Notes under the pieces: generated by a model
The model's input: only the letters and a program-made list of their open reading frames with translations
Databases searched by the model: none
What the model was told of the DNA's origin: nothing
Shown here: positions 51,565 through 63,630 of the stretch, piece after piece
How the letters are laid out: the number at the start of each line of letters is the position of its first letter
Numbering within the stretch: position 1 is the first letter of the stretch
Position numbers and translations under genes: made by a program
From: MH13 sp042140245
GTDB taxonomy: Bacteria > Pseudomonadota > Alphaproteobacteria > Rhizobiales > MH13
Length of the DNA stretch: 64,000 nt
NCBI RefSeq assembly: GCF_042140245.1
Contig: NZ_CP159483.1
Location: 2,170,001 to 2,234,000, forward strand
Direction: 5' to 3'

Positions 51565-52125
51565 ATGCAGGCATGTGCGATGACGTTTCTGAGTGTGCGC
51601 GTGGGGCGAACCCTTGCGACGGTGTTGATGATGGTTGGTGGGACAGTCTCTGCTTTGGGCCAGTCTGCAGTTCCTGATCCAATGGCCAGTGCTATTCCCA
51701 ATCCTATGGTGCCGCTTGCGAACCCGATGACGGTCACACCCTTGTCACCCAATCCCATGACGCCAACGCTGACAGCGCCTGTTACGGGGCCGAGCGCGAT
51801 GCCAAACCCCGTCATGCCCAATCCGATGCCCCCTGGTGGCGGCATTCTCAACCCTATGGTTGTCACGCCTCAAACCGGTGAAGAGCAAATCGCGCTGCGT
51901 CCTGATCTTGGCAATTTGCCTGATACGCCCGGTGTTGAAGACACCTATTATTCTTGCACCGCCTGTCATTCGGCCCAGACCTTTGCTCAGCAGCGGCTGA
52001 CCGATGCGCGTTGGGAGTATCTTTGGGACTGGATGATTTCGGACCAGAACATGCCCGACTATGGACCTGAAGCGCGTGAGACGATCCTTGCTTATTTGCA
52101 AACGCATTTCTCGTCGGAGCGATAA
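51565..52125 (+). CDS. Monoheme cytochrome c with Asn-Pro-Met-rich linker, probable electron acceptor of sulfite dehydrogenase
   Basis: A 186-residue secreted cytochrome. A signal peptide (hydrophobic residues about 15-32) is followed by a 65-residue low-complexity region with repeated Asn/Asp-Pro-Met at 38-40, 46-48, 53-55, 63-65, 86-88 and 96-98. The haem domain has CTACH at residues 131-135, with a Met that could be the axial ligand in SDQNMPDYG. It sits 56 bases behind the sulfite dehydrogenase and probably takes its electrons (SorB/SoxD-like role). Starts at 51565 or 51580 differ by five residues. Confidence 0.87.
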   Translation: MQACAMTFLSVRVGRTLATVLMMVGGTVSALGQSAVPDPMASAIPNPMVPLANPMTVTPLSPNPMTPTLTAPVTGPSAMPNPVMPNPMPPGGGILNPMVVTPQTGEEQIALRPDLGNLPDTPGVEDTYYSCTACHSAQTFAQQRLTDARWEYLWDWMISDQNMPDYGPEARETILAYLQTHFSSER

Positions 52126-52218
52126 AGAGCACGCCATGCGCGATTGATGTTTGCACAGCGCTGCAACGCCGATTAGAAGGCGGGTCTATCCCTCTTTCTC
52201 GGTCAGTGCGGGGCGTTT

Positions 52219-53868
52219 ATGGCGCGGCAATTCATCTATCACATGTCAGGTCTTTCCAAGGCGTACGGCGCCAAGAAAGTTCTCGATAACATCCATCTCC
52301 AATTCTACCCGGATGCCAAGATCGGCATTCTGGGGCCGAATGGTGCCGGTAAGTCCACGGTGCTGCGGATCATGGCTGGTCTCGACAAAGAATTCACCGG
52401 CGAAGCTTGGTTGGCTGACGGCAAGACGGTTGGCTATCTGCCACAGGAGCCGCAGCTCGATGAAAGCCTAACATGCATGGAAAATGTCATGCTGGGCGTG
52501 GCGGACAAAAAGGCGATCCTCGACCGCTACAATGAGCTGATGATGAACTACTCCGACGAGACAGCGGAGGAGGGCGCGCAGCTTCAAGACTTGATCGATA
52601 GTCAAAATCTTTGGGATCTGGAAAGCCAAGTTGAGCAGGCGATGGATGCCCTGCGCTGTCCCGCTGGCGATGCATCGGTGGAGCATTTGTCGGGCGGCGA
52701 AAAGCGCCGCGTGGCGCTCTGCCAGTTGCTGCTGTCGCAGCCAGATTTGATCCTGCTCGACGAGCCAACCAACCATTTGGACGCGGAAACCACAGCGTGG
52801 CTTGAAAAGCATTTGCGCGAATATCCAGGCGCCGTGTTGATCATCACCCATGATCGCTACTTCCTGGACAATGTGACTGGTTGGATCCTTGAGCTCGATC
52901 GCGGCAGGGGCATTCCCTACGAAGGCAATTACTCTGCCTACTTAGAGGCCAAAGCCAAGCGTATGGCGCAAGAAGGTCGCGAGGAGGCCTCGCGCCAGAA
53001 AGCCCTGGAACGCGAACGCGAATGGATCGCTGCAAGCCCAAAGGCCCGCCAGACCAAATCCAAAGCGCGCATCAACGCTTATGATGAGCTTCTGCAAAAG
53101 GCAGAAGCGCGCGCACCCAGCGCAGCGCAGATTGTTATTCCGGTGGCCGAGCGTTTGGGCAACAATGTCATCAAAGCGGAAGGTCTTTCCAAAGGTTTTG
53201 GCGACAAGCTTCTGATTGAGGATCTCAATTTCAACCTACCACCTGGCGGCATTGTTGGGATCATCGGACCGAACGGCGCTGGTAAGACCACGCTGTTCAA
53301 AATGATCACGGGCCAAGAACAACCAGACTCTGGCACAGTCACCATCGGTGAGACCGTAAAACTTGGCTATGTCGATCAAAGCCGTGATGCGCTCGACCCC
53401 AAAAAGACCGTTTGGGAAGAGATTTCAGGCGGCGATGAAATCATCAAACTCGGCACCAAAGAGATCAATTCGCGCGCGTACTGCTCCAGCTTCAATTTCA
53501 AGGGTGGCGATCAGCAGCAACCGGTGGGCACGCTCTCGGGTGGTCAGCGCAATCGGGTGCATTTGGCCAAAATCTTGAAGTCAGGCGCGAACGTTCTGCT
53601 GCTCGATGAGCCGACCAACGATCTGGATACGGAAACGCTCGCCGCGCTGGAAGATGCGCTGGAAGAGTATGGCGGCTGCGCGGTGGTGATCTCGCACGAT
53701 CGCATGTTCCTCGACCGTCTTGCCACGCACATGCTTGCCTTCGAAGGCGACAGCCATGTGGAATGGTTTGAGGGCAATTTCCATGACTATGAGCAGGACA
53801 AGATCCGCCGCCTCGGCCCAGAAAGCGTGAACCCGAAACGGGTGACGTATAAAAGGCTGACCAGGTAA
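52219..53868 (+). CDS. ettA: Energy-dependent translational throttle protein EttA (ABC-F)
   Basis: A 549-residue soluble ABC-F ATPase that binds the ribosomal E site and links translation start to the ATP/ADP state. Two ATPase cassettes are seen: Walker A GPNGAGKSTVL (about 39-49) and GPNGAGKTTLF, signatures HLSGGEKRRVA and TLSGGQRNRVH, and Walker B ILLDEPTNHLD and LLLDEPTNDLD. The arm insertion in the first cassette and the linker match EttA. The C-terminus PKRVTYKRLTR is also typical. It precedes a MOSC protein gene with a 4-base gap. Confidence 0.95.
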   Translation: MARQFIYHMSGLSKAYGAKKVLDNIHLQFYPDAKIGILGPNGAGKSTVLRIMAGLDKEFTGEAWLADGKTVGYLPQEPQLDESLTCMENVMLGVADKKAILDRYNELMMNYSDETAEEGAQLQDLIDSQNLWDLESQVEQAMDALRCPAGDASVEHLSGGEKRRVALCQLLLSQPDLILLDEPTNHLDAETTAWLEKHLREYPGAVLIITHDRYFLDNVTGWILELDRGRGIPYEGNYSAYLEAKAKRMAQEGREEASRQKALEREREWIAASPKARQTKSKARINAYDELLQKAEARAPSAAQIVIPVAERLGNNVIKAEGLSKGFGDKLLIEDLNFNLPPGGIVGIIGPNGAGKTTLFKMITGQEQPDSGTVTIGETVKLGYVDQSRDALDPKKTVWEEISGGDEIIKLGTKEINSRAYCSSFNFKGGDQQQPVGTLSGGQRNRVHLAKILKSGANVLLLDEPTNDLDTETLAALEDALEEYGGCAVVISHDRMFLDRLATHMLAFEGDSHVEWFEGNFHDYEQDKIRRLGPESVNPKRVTYKRLTR

Positions 53869-53872
53869 GGCG

Positions 53873-54457
53873 ATGTCCATCTACAACGCCAAACGTTTCG
53901 AAGCGCGGGTTGATGGACTGTTTGCGGCCTTGGGCGAGGGTTTTGTGTCCTCGCCGGTTGAGAGTCTTGATCTCACCTATGAAGGCATTGCCGGGGACCG
54001 CCATGGCGGGTTGACCCGTCAGTCTGGTGGGCGGGAGCCTTGGTACAAGCGCGGCACAGAAATGCGCAATGAGCGCCAGCTGTCCATCCTCTGCCGCACT
54101 GAGCTGGCCGATGCAGCTGCTGCCATGAAGCTGGACAAGATCGAGCCGGAATGGATCGGCGCGAACATCGTGCTTGCAGGCGCGAAGGATCTTTCCAAGC
54201 TTCCACCGCGTTGTCTGCTCTTCTTTGAAGGTGGGGCGACCATCAAAGTGGATGGTCAGAATGCCCCGTGCCGTTTTGCCGGCGAAAGCATTGCCGAGCG
54301 CTACCCTGAGCATAATCCAAAGGCGCTGGCTCTGGCTTTTCCCAAGAAAGCGGTTGGCAAACGTGGTCTGGTTGGTTGGGTGGAAAAGCCGGGCACCATC
54401 ACGGCGGGCGAAACCGTCACCGTCCAGGTGCCAGAGCAGTGGATCTGGGAAGGCTAG
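53873..54457 (+). CDS. MOSC-domain protein
   Basis: A 194-residue MOSC (molybdenum cofactor sulfurase C-terminal) domain protein. GIAGDRHGGLTRQSGGREPWYKRGTEMRNERQLSIL is the classic MOSC core, and NAPCRFAGESIAERYP carries the conserved Cys that holds the sulfur or molybdenum cofactor. MOSC proteins handle the Mo cofactor or deliver sulfur to it. A link to the nearby molybdenum sulfite dehydrogenase is suggested by proximity only. It follows ettA by 4 bases. Confidence 0.9.
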   Translation: MSIYNAKRFEARVDGLFAALGEGFVSSPVESLDLTYEGIAGDRHGGLTRQSGGREPWYKRGTEMRNERQLSILCRTELADAAAAMKLDKIEPEWIGANIVLAGAKDLSKLPPRCLLFFEGGATIKVDGQNAPCRFAGESIAERYPEHNPKALALAFPKKAVGKRGLVGWVEKPGTITAGETVTVQVPEQWIWEG

Positions 54458-54537
54458 AAACCCTCTGGGCGCTCGCGCAAGTGTGACCACCCGTTGGCTG
54501 TACGCTTTCTGATATGTCGCTTACACCAGAAGACGTG

Positions 54538-54984
54538 ATGCACACCGTTTTCGCACGCTATTGCGTTCTGGCTTTTTGGATTGTGATGTCGGCTGTAGGG
54601 TTTGTTTTGCCCGCAACGGCGCAAACCCTTGCACCAACTGAGCTGGAGGGTGACTGGGGTACCCCAGAACAATGCGCTGCGCAGGATGCCGCTGGGCCTG
54701 ATACAACCGTTTCACATGTGCGCGATGCGCCCTACCGCATTAATGGCCACTGGTTGTCTCGCTGGTTCTTTTACTGTCGTGTGATGGAAGTTTTCCCAGG
54801 TGAAGAGGGTTTTCGCGTGTGGGTTCTCTGTGGCGAAGATGCCATTGAACGCCCGTGGGAGATCGACATCACCCAGAACGGATCGTCGATTTCCATGCGA
54901 TGGTGGGCACTGGGTGAAGACGCCTTCGTTTCAGCACCTTGGGACGTTGGTCCACTGCAGCGTTGCACACCAGCTGAAAGCTAG
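54538..54984 (+). CDS. Secreted hypothetical protein
   Basis: A 148-residue protein with a signal peptide (hydrophobic about residues 7-24, cut after ATA). The mature part has three well-spaced Trp (GDWGTPEQCAAQD, GHWLSRWFFYCRVM, RWWALGED) and four Cys, which suggests disulfides. Start at ATG 54538 with GAAG upstream; ATG 54514 adds eight residues. GDWGTPEQC looks like an opening of periplasmic lipocalin-like or DUF domains, but I do not recognise the family. Confidence 0.7.
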   Translation: MHTVFARYCVLAFWIVMSAVGFVLPATAQTLAPTELEGDWGTPEQCAAQDAAGPDTTVSHVRDAPYRINGHWLSRWFFYCRVMEVFPGEEGFRVWVLCGEDAIERPWEIDITQNGSSISMRWWALGEDAFVSAPWDVGPLQRCTPAES

Positions 54985-55041
54985 CGATGTTCTGCCAAGG
55001 CGTCGGTTGAGTAGGAAAAGCGGTTGGTTCAGTGTGCGGCG

Positions 55042-55575
55042 ATGAATGATGAATGTTGCAATCAGTATGTGAATAAAGCGACCAGGCGGCTGCGGGTCTT
55101 CTGTTTCATGGTGGGTGCGCTATGCTTGTCGCCTGTTGTGGCCAGCGCGCAAATGATTTCCTCTCAGGATCCGGCCAGCATTGCCAAGCTGCTGCGTGAT
55201 CGTGGACAGACGGCCATCGTCACGGTTGATGAGTTCAACGATCCTTTCATTGAAACCAGTGTCGACAACGTCGACTACAACATCATTTTTTATGGTTGCA
55301 CCGAGCACGAAGCGTGCACATCGCTGTCTCTGCGAGCGCAGCGCATGAGTTCGGGTCGCGCATCTTTTGAAGCGATGAACAATTGGAACACTGAGCAGCG
55401 TTGGACCAAGCTTTACACAGCCGACGTTAACTCAGCGATCCTGGAAATGGACTTTTTGTTCCACGATGAGGCCATGAGCCGTTCAGCGTTCGCCGCCTAT
55501 CTTGATATCTGGGATCGCTCTGTCGCGGAGTTTGTTCGTTTCATCGATGATGGCGATTACGAGTTCGTCGATTAA
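55042..55575 (+). CDS. Secreted YbjN-domain protein
   Basis: A 177-residue protein with a signal peptide (hydrophobic about 17-33, cut after ASA). The mature part has the YbjN (DUF1790) pattern: SIAKLLRDRGQTAIVTVDEFNDPFIETSVDNVDYNIIFYGC and FEAMNNWNTEQRWTKLYTADVNSAILEMDF. YbjN-like proteins resemble type III chaperone folds; function is unknown. ATG 55042 is chosen because upstream codons add only six residues. Confidence 0.78.
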   Translation: MNDECCNQYVNKATRRLRVFCFMVGALCLSPVVASAQMISSQDPASIAKLLRDRGQTAIVTVDEFNDPFIETSVDNVDYNIIFYGCTEHEACTSLSLRAQRMSSGRASFEAMNNWNTEQRWTKLYTADVNSAILEMDFLFHDEAMSRSAFAAYLDIWDRSVAEFVRFIDDGDYEFVD

Positions 55576-55715
55576 GCCATCTGTGCGGACATAAGCGGGC
55601 CAAACGTCATCCGCCATTAGTTGCAATTTGAGCAATCGATTTGAACGTTTGCCAACGTCCGACTGCTACCTGTGATAGTGGGAAGACGGTGGAGGGACAG
55701 CTGTGAGCTGCCCCG

Positions 55716-56798
55716 ATGAGTGAATTAGTAGATTTTGAGCGCGTGGAAAGCACGCACTCGCAAGAAGAGCGCAATCGGCTGATGACCCATGTGGTTCAGC
55801 TTTATGCGTTGACAACCGACCGGATCAATCCGGAGCTCCTGGCTGTCTATGATGATGTTTTGGTGCGCCTGGCCGACCTCGTCGAAGAGGAAGCACTGGC
55901 TTTTGTTGCTGAGAAGCTCGCTCCGCTGGCCAAAGCGCCACGTGGCATGGTGCGCAAGCTTGCCGCTGAGCCTATTTCCATTGCCCGACCTGTTTTGGAA
56001 CAGAGTCCACTGCTCTCCGATGAAGATCTGACCGACCTTGTGGTTGAAAAGGGGCTCGATCATATGGACGCGATTGCCGCGCGTCCGCACGTTGCTCCGG
56101 CGGTATCCTCGGCCATTGTTGAGCACGGCAATAACCCTGTGAAGGTGAAGCTCACGCGCAATGAGGGCGCAAAAATCTGCGATGACTCCTACGCCAAGTT
56201 GGTGAGCGATTCACGCAGCGATGAGAGCCTGCAAAGCTCGTTGGCTGATCGCGAAGATCTGCCTGTCAGCGTCGTGCGCGCCTTGGTGGATGTTGCCAGC
56301 GTTTCGGTTCGCCGCAAGCTGCTGCGTCATGGCCGCCCGGAGGTTGCCAAGCGTGTGACCGAGGCTGCCGGGTTGGCCGCTGAGCGTCTCTCCAACGAAC
56401 AGTGGCTGCTGCGTTATGATTTTGAAGCTGCCTACCGCACCGTCTGCAAAACGCTTAAATCTCAGCCCGTGAACGAGGCCTCGGTGGCGGCTATGGCGAA
56501 CTCAGGCAAGTTTGCCGAGGCAGTGGTGATGTTTGCACTTTGTGCTGGTGTTGCCTTGGAAGAGTCCAAGCATTGGTGTGTGCGTGCTGATCCAAAGCCC
56601 TTCCTGATTGTTTGTAAGTCGATGCGGTTCTCATCGGATACCGTTGCATCCTTCTTGAAACTCGGGCCATGGCTGCGCCGCTTGGACCGTGATGAGCGTG
56701 AACGTGCGATGTTCGACTATGAAGCGCTGGACCAAGCGATGGCCGAGCAAATCTTCTCCGAATGGAAGAAGCGCCGGGTCGATCAGAAGGCCGCCTAG
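55716..56798 (+). CDS. DUF2336-domain protein
   Basis: A 360-residue soluble protein of repeated helix pairs, almost certainly alpha-solenoid (HEAT-like). The DUF2336 region is in the first two thirds, with RNRLMTHVVQLYALTTDRINPELLAVYDDVLVRLADLVEEEAL and LLSDEDLTDLVVEKGLDHMDAIAARPHVAPAVS. Short helical repeats follow, such as HGNNPVKVKLTRNEGA and DSRSDESLQSSLADREDLP. The family is typical of alphaproteobacteria and lacks a known biochemical role. A strong terminator follows 28 bases downstream. Confidence 0.85.
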   Translation: MSELVDFERVESTHSQEERNRLMTHVVQLYALTTDRINPELLAVYDDVLVRLADLVEEEALAFVAEKLAPLAKAPRGMVRKLAAEPISIARPVLEQSPLLSDEDLTDLVVEKGLDHMDAIAARPHVAPAVSSAIVEHGNNPVKVKLTRNEGAKICDDSYAKLVSDSRSDESLQSSLADREDLPVSVVRALVDVASVSVRRKLLRHGRPEVAKRVTEAAGLAAERLSNEQWLLRYDFEAAYRTVCKTLKSQPVNEASVAAMANSGKFAEAVVMFALCAGVALEESKHWCVRADPKPFLIVCKSMRFSSDTVASFLKLGPWLRRLDRDERERAMFDYEALDQAMAEQIFSEWKKRRVDQKAA

Positions 56799-56826
56799 GC
56801 GAAGCCAAACACTTCCTGTTGTTACG

Positions 56827-56860
56827 AAACCCCGGCGGACGCACAGAACGCCGGGGTTTT
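56827..56860 (+). terminator. Rho-independent terminator after the DUF2336 gene
   Basis: An 11-bp perfect GC-rich stem (56827-56837 with 56849-56859; core CCCCGGCG/CGCCGGGG) with an 11-base loop, ending in TTTT. It isolates the DUF2336 gene from the methionine operon that begins 80 bases further on. Confidence 0.88.
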
Positions 56861-56897
56861 GGTATGCGCTACGGTCTTGCACCTTCGTTCATATCCG

Positions 56898-56915
56898 CAT
56901 AAAGATATCTTTATG
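56898..56915. promoter_or_regulatory. 18-bp palindromic operator of the methionine operon
   Basis: CATAAAGATATCTTTATG is a perfect palindrome lying 21 bases before the GTG start of the ArsR-type regulator. The position suits autoregulation of regulator-metF-metH. Its sequence resembles the ATAAAGATATCTTTAT-type sites I associate with SAM/SAH-responsive ArsR regulators of proteobacterial methionine genes; that assignment is from memory and not verified. Confidence 0.75.
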
Positions 56916-56936
56916 TCTTTTGTGCAAGAGTAGGTT

Positions 56937-57941
56937 GTGACCCGATCCTTTGATGCCAGCATTGAAACACTGAAAGCGCTCGCTGAGCCGACGCGGCTGC
57001 GGCTGCTTGCTTTGTTGCAGCATGGCGATCTCAGCGTAAAAGATCTGACAAGTCTTCTGGGGCAAAGTCAGCCAAGGCTTTCGCGGCACCTCAAGCTGCT
57101 CTCCGATGCCGGTTGGATTGAGCGGTTCCCTGAGGGTGCTTGGGTCTACTACCGCATCGCCGAAGATCCTGCTTTGCGAGCGGTGTGGGATGCGACCTCA
57201 GCACTTGTTGGGCTTGAGAACTCCGTGTTGCGCGATGACGCGGAGCGTCTGTCGCGCCTGAAAGCTGAACAAAGCGCGCAGGCGCAGGCCTTTTTCCAGG
57301 AGCATGCTGCCCGTTGGGATGCTCTGCGCGCTGACCTGGTGCCTGACAATGATGTTGAAAAGGCCATTGTTGATGCCCTCGGTCGGGAGCGTGTTGATCG
57401 ACTGCTGGACATAGGCACAGGTACGGGTCGTATGCTGGTTTTGTTGTGTGATCTCTATGCCAGCGCTATCGGGGTCGACCCTACGCACGCTATGCTTCAA
57501 GTGGCACGCGCAACACTGGCTGAAAACGCCATTGACCATGCTCAGGTGCGCCATGGAGACGGTTTGGCGCTTGGTATCTCGCGCGATAGCCAAGACCTGG
57601 TGACGTTGCATCAGGTCATGCACTTTTTTGACGATCCGCGTCCGTTGCTTGCTGAAGCCAGGCGCGTTCTGTCACCATCTGGACGCCTTTTGATTGTCGA
57701 TTTTGCTCCGCATGGTGTCGAAGCTTTGCGGAGTCAGCATCAGCATCGTCGTCTGGGTTTTGATGGCGAGGAGGTTGGCCGTTGGCTTGAAGCGCTTGAT
57801 TTGCGCGTTGATCCGCCCATCCTTTTGAACAACACCACGCGCAATACCGGGCCAACTTTGCCGGTGTACATCTGGCTTGCCCATGACACCCGTTTGCTCG
57901 TTGACCCACCATCTGTTGCTACGCCTGTCGCGTTTGCCTGA
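56937..57941 (+). CDS. ArsR-family regulator fused to a SAM-dependent methyltransferase domain
   Basis: A 334-residue two-domain protein. A winged helix of ArsR type occupies about residues 1-85 (ALAEPTRLRLLALLQHGDLSVKDLTSLLGQSQPRLSRHLKLL, AWVYYRIA). A class I methyltransferase domain follows, with LLDIGTGTGRMLVLL and GVDPTHAMLQVAR. The fused domain probably senses SAM or SAH rather than methylating. The start is GTG at 56937, directly behind an 18-bp palindrome. It is the first gene of regulator-metF-metH and is a good candidate controller of methionine synthesis. Confidence 0.88.
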   Translation: MTRSFDASIETLKALAEPTRLRLLALLQHGDLSVKDLTSLLGQSQPRLSRHLKLLSDAGWIERFPEGAWVYYRIAEDPALRAVWDATSALVGLENSVLRDDAERLSRLKAEQSAQAQAFFQEHAARWDALRADLVPDNDVEKAIVDALGRERVDRLLDIGTGTGRMLVLLCDLYASAIGVDPTHAMLQVARATLAENAIDHAQVRHGDGLALGISRDSQDLVTLHQVMHFFDDPRPLLAEARRVLSPSGRLLIVDFAPHGVEALRSQHQHRRLGFDGEEVGRWLEALDLRVDPPILLNNTTRNTGPTLPVYIWLAHDTRLLVDPPSVATPVAFA

Positions 57942-57950
57942 GGACACCCC

Positions 57951-58856
57951 ATGGTTGCCCCGTCGCCCTTAAATGTGAGCTTTGAGTTCTTTCCGCCGAA
58001 GTCTGAAAAGATGGAAGCAGCACTCTGGCGTTCGATTGATCGGCTTGCTCCGTTGCAGCCAAAGTTCGTGTCGGTCACCTATGGAGCCGGTGGTTCGACC
58101 CGTGAGCGCACGCATAAGATGGTGGCGGCACTGAAAGCGAAAACAGCGCTTGATCCTGCGGCCCATCTCACCTGCGTTGGGGCCTCGCGTGGCGAAGTCG
58201 ATGAGGTGGTCGACGGCTATCGCCAAGCAGGCATCAACCACATCGTAGCGCTGCGTGGCGATCCGCCCGATGGCGTTGGATCAGCCTATCGTGCCCACCC
58301 TGACGGATATCAGAACACTGCTGATTTGGTCGCTGCCATTCGCGGTCGCCATGCGATGGAAATCTCTGTTTCGGCGTATCCGGAGCGTCACCCGGAAAGC
58401 CCTGACTGGGAGACTGAGATCGATGTTTTGAAGCGCAAAGTGGATGCTGGTGCGACCCGAGCGATCACCCAGTTCTTCTTCGATAACACCGACTATTTCC
58501 GCTATCTTGATCGCGTGTCAGACGCCGGTATCACCATTCCAATTGTGCCGGGCATCGCCCCGATCCACTCGTTCAAGTCGATATCCCGCTTTGCCAAAAG
58601 CTGTGGCGCGCGCGTTCCATTGGCTGTAGCGAAGCGTTTTGAGGGGCTGGATGATGATCCCAAAACCCATGAACTGGTCGCGGCCACTGTGGCTGCTGAA
58701 CAGGTGGAAGGGCTGCGTCGACACGGTATTAAAGACTTCCATTTCTACACCATGAACAAGGCCGATCTGGTGTTTGCGATCTGCCATTTGCTTGGCATGC
58801 GTCCGGCGAAAACGGTTCAAGAAGCGTCGGAAAATGACGCTGCAACAGCGGCTTAG
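57951..58856 (+). CDS. metF: 5,10-methylenetetrahydrofolate reductase MetF
   Basis: A 301-residue FAD enzyme that makes 5-methyltetrahydrofolate for MetH. Family landmarks: VSFEFFPPKSEKME at the start, VTYGAGGSTRERTH, ALRGDPP, YPERHPES and TQFFFDNTDYFRYLDR. The length equals that of E. coli MetF. It lies 9 bases behind the regulator gene and 17 bases before metH, so substrate supply and use are co-transcribed. Confidence 0.95.
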   Translation: MVAPSPLNVSFEFFPPKSEKMEAALWRSIDRLAPLQPKFVSVTYGAGGSTRERTHKMVAALKAKTALDPAAHLTCVGASRGEVDEVVDGYRQAGINHIVALRGDPPDGVGSAYRAHPDGYQNTADLVAAIRGRHAMEISVSAYPERHPESPDWETEIDVLKRKVDAGATRAITQFFFDNTDYFRYLDRVSDAGITIPIVPGIAPIHSFKSISRFAKSCGARVPLAVAKRFEGLDDDPKTHELVAATVAAEQVEGLRRHGIKDFHFYTMNKADLVFAICHLLGMRPAKTVQEASENDAATAA

Positions 58857-58873
58857 GGCAAGGTTTTCGTCTT

Positions 58874-62593
<3,720 letters not shown>

Positions 62594-62706
62594 GCCTCCT
62601 ATTGTTCGCCGTTCGATGACAGCGCGTTTCCATTAATCGGTCTTTTACGATGAAAGGTTTCAGCGCACGCTCTCCTCAACACATCATCTGTTGAGGAACC
62701 GAACCC

Positions 62707-63282
62707 ATGTCATCTGCAAACATCATTTTGAATGTCGTCGCCTCGCCTCGGGGCGAGGCCTCGGTTAGCCGTCAGCTCGCGGGCAAAGTCATTGATCGGC
62801 TGAGCGATGGCAGCACCCAGATCATCACCCGTGACGTCAGCGACGGCGTACCAGTCGTTGATGGCGCCTGGATTGGCGCGGCTCATGGTGGTGACGACAA
62901 GACGCCGCTCACCACGTCTGAGGAGTTGGTTGCCGAGGTGAAGGCGGCTGATCACATCGTGATCGCCACGCCGATCTGGAACTTTGGCGTTCCGGCAGCT
63001 CTGAAGGCCTGGGTCGATCAGATCGCGCGCGCCGGTGTTACGTTCAAGTACAGCGAAGCTGGGCCTGTTGGATTGCTGGAAGGCAAACGCGCAACCATCG
63101 TGATCTCGTCTGGTGGAACAGAGGCAGGATCAGAGATTGACTTTGCAACGCCCTATCTGAAGCACGTTCTTGGCTTTATCGGTGTTCATGACGTGGATCT
63201 GGTCGCTGCTGACCGTTTGATGGTGGATGCTGATGCATCAATGGCCAAGGCTGATGCTGCCATCAACGCTCTTGCAGCTTAG
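62707..63282 (+). CDS. azoR: FMN-dependent NAD(P)H oxidoreductase, AzoR-like flavodoxin fold
   Basis: A 191-residue flavodoxin-like flavoprotein. FMN-binding segments are ASPRGEASVSRQL near the start, TPIWNFGVPAALKAWVDQIARAGVTFKYSEAGPVGLL and ISSGGTEAGSE. It resembles AzoR-type quinone/azo reductases. A Shine-Dalgarno (GAGGA) lies about nine bases before ATG 62707. It stands alone with its own terminator. The natural substrate is likely a quinone or other electrophile. Confidence 0.88.
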   Translation: MSSANIILNVVASPRGEASVSRQLAGKVIDRLSDGSTQIITRDVSDGVPVVDGAWIGAAHGGDDKTPLTTSEELVAEVKAADHIVIATPIWNFGVPAALKAWVDQIARAGVTFKYSEAGPVGLLEGKRATIVISSGGTEAGSEIDFATPYLKHVLGFIGVHDVDLVAADRLMVDADASMAKADAAINALAA

Positions 63283-63299
63283 AGCACGTCCTAAAAGAA

Positions 63300-63328
63300 A
63301 AACGGCGCCTCTCGCGAAGCGCCGTTTC
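63300..63328 (+). terminator. Hairpin terminator after azoR
   Basis: AAACGGCGC (63300-63308) and GCGCCGTTT (63319-63327) form a perfect 9-bp stem with a 10-base loop that ends in TTT. It lies 17 bases after the stop. As the stem carries A-run and T-run on both sides, it could also act on the minus strand for the small gene that follows. Confidence 0.78.
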
Positions 63329-63408
63329 ATGGTTGCGGATTGCTTTTGTTGTTTCCGCGAAAATGTTCAGACCGTGTCGACGACTGCCATACTCACTCAA
63401 GTCTTGGA

Positions 63409-63492
63409 TCAAACCATCCCTAAAACGATGGCGCCGATGAAAACAAATGCTGCACCGACAATCACCAAGTTCAAAGCGCGTTGACCGTTCAT
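63409..63492 (-). CDS. 27-residue single-span membrane peptide
   Basis: ATG 63492 opens a 27-codon frame: a short polar start MNGQRALN and one hydrophobic stretch (LVIVGAAFVFIGAIVLGMV). A strong GGAGG lies about ten bases upstream on the minus strand. It is flanked by a terminator on one side and the exporter gene on the other, so it has its own transcript. Small single-span peptides of this kind are common in alphaproteobacteria but of unknown role. Coding status rests on the ribosome site and hydrophobic profile. Confidence 0.55.
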   Translation of the reverse strand: MNGQRALNLVIVGAAFVFIGAIVLGMV

Positions 63493-63630
63493 AGGCTCGG
63501 GCCTCCCCTCTTTGTTTGGTAATGAAGACGCTAACCTGAAAAAAACGCCAGACGAAGAAAAATCGTCGCTGCATTGCACAAACGTCGTAAGTTCAATGCC
63601 TTAAGTGTGGATACTGCCTCAAAGCCAGTT

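Noticed and set aside
53498..54490. 330-codon minus-strand frame across ettA and the MOSC gene
   Set aside because: It crosses two well supported genes and shows no domain.
58857..58873. Cobalamin riboswitch before metH
   Set aside because: Only 17 bases separate metF and metH, and nothing like a B12-box was seen upstream of the operon.
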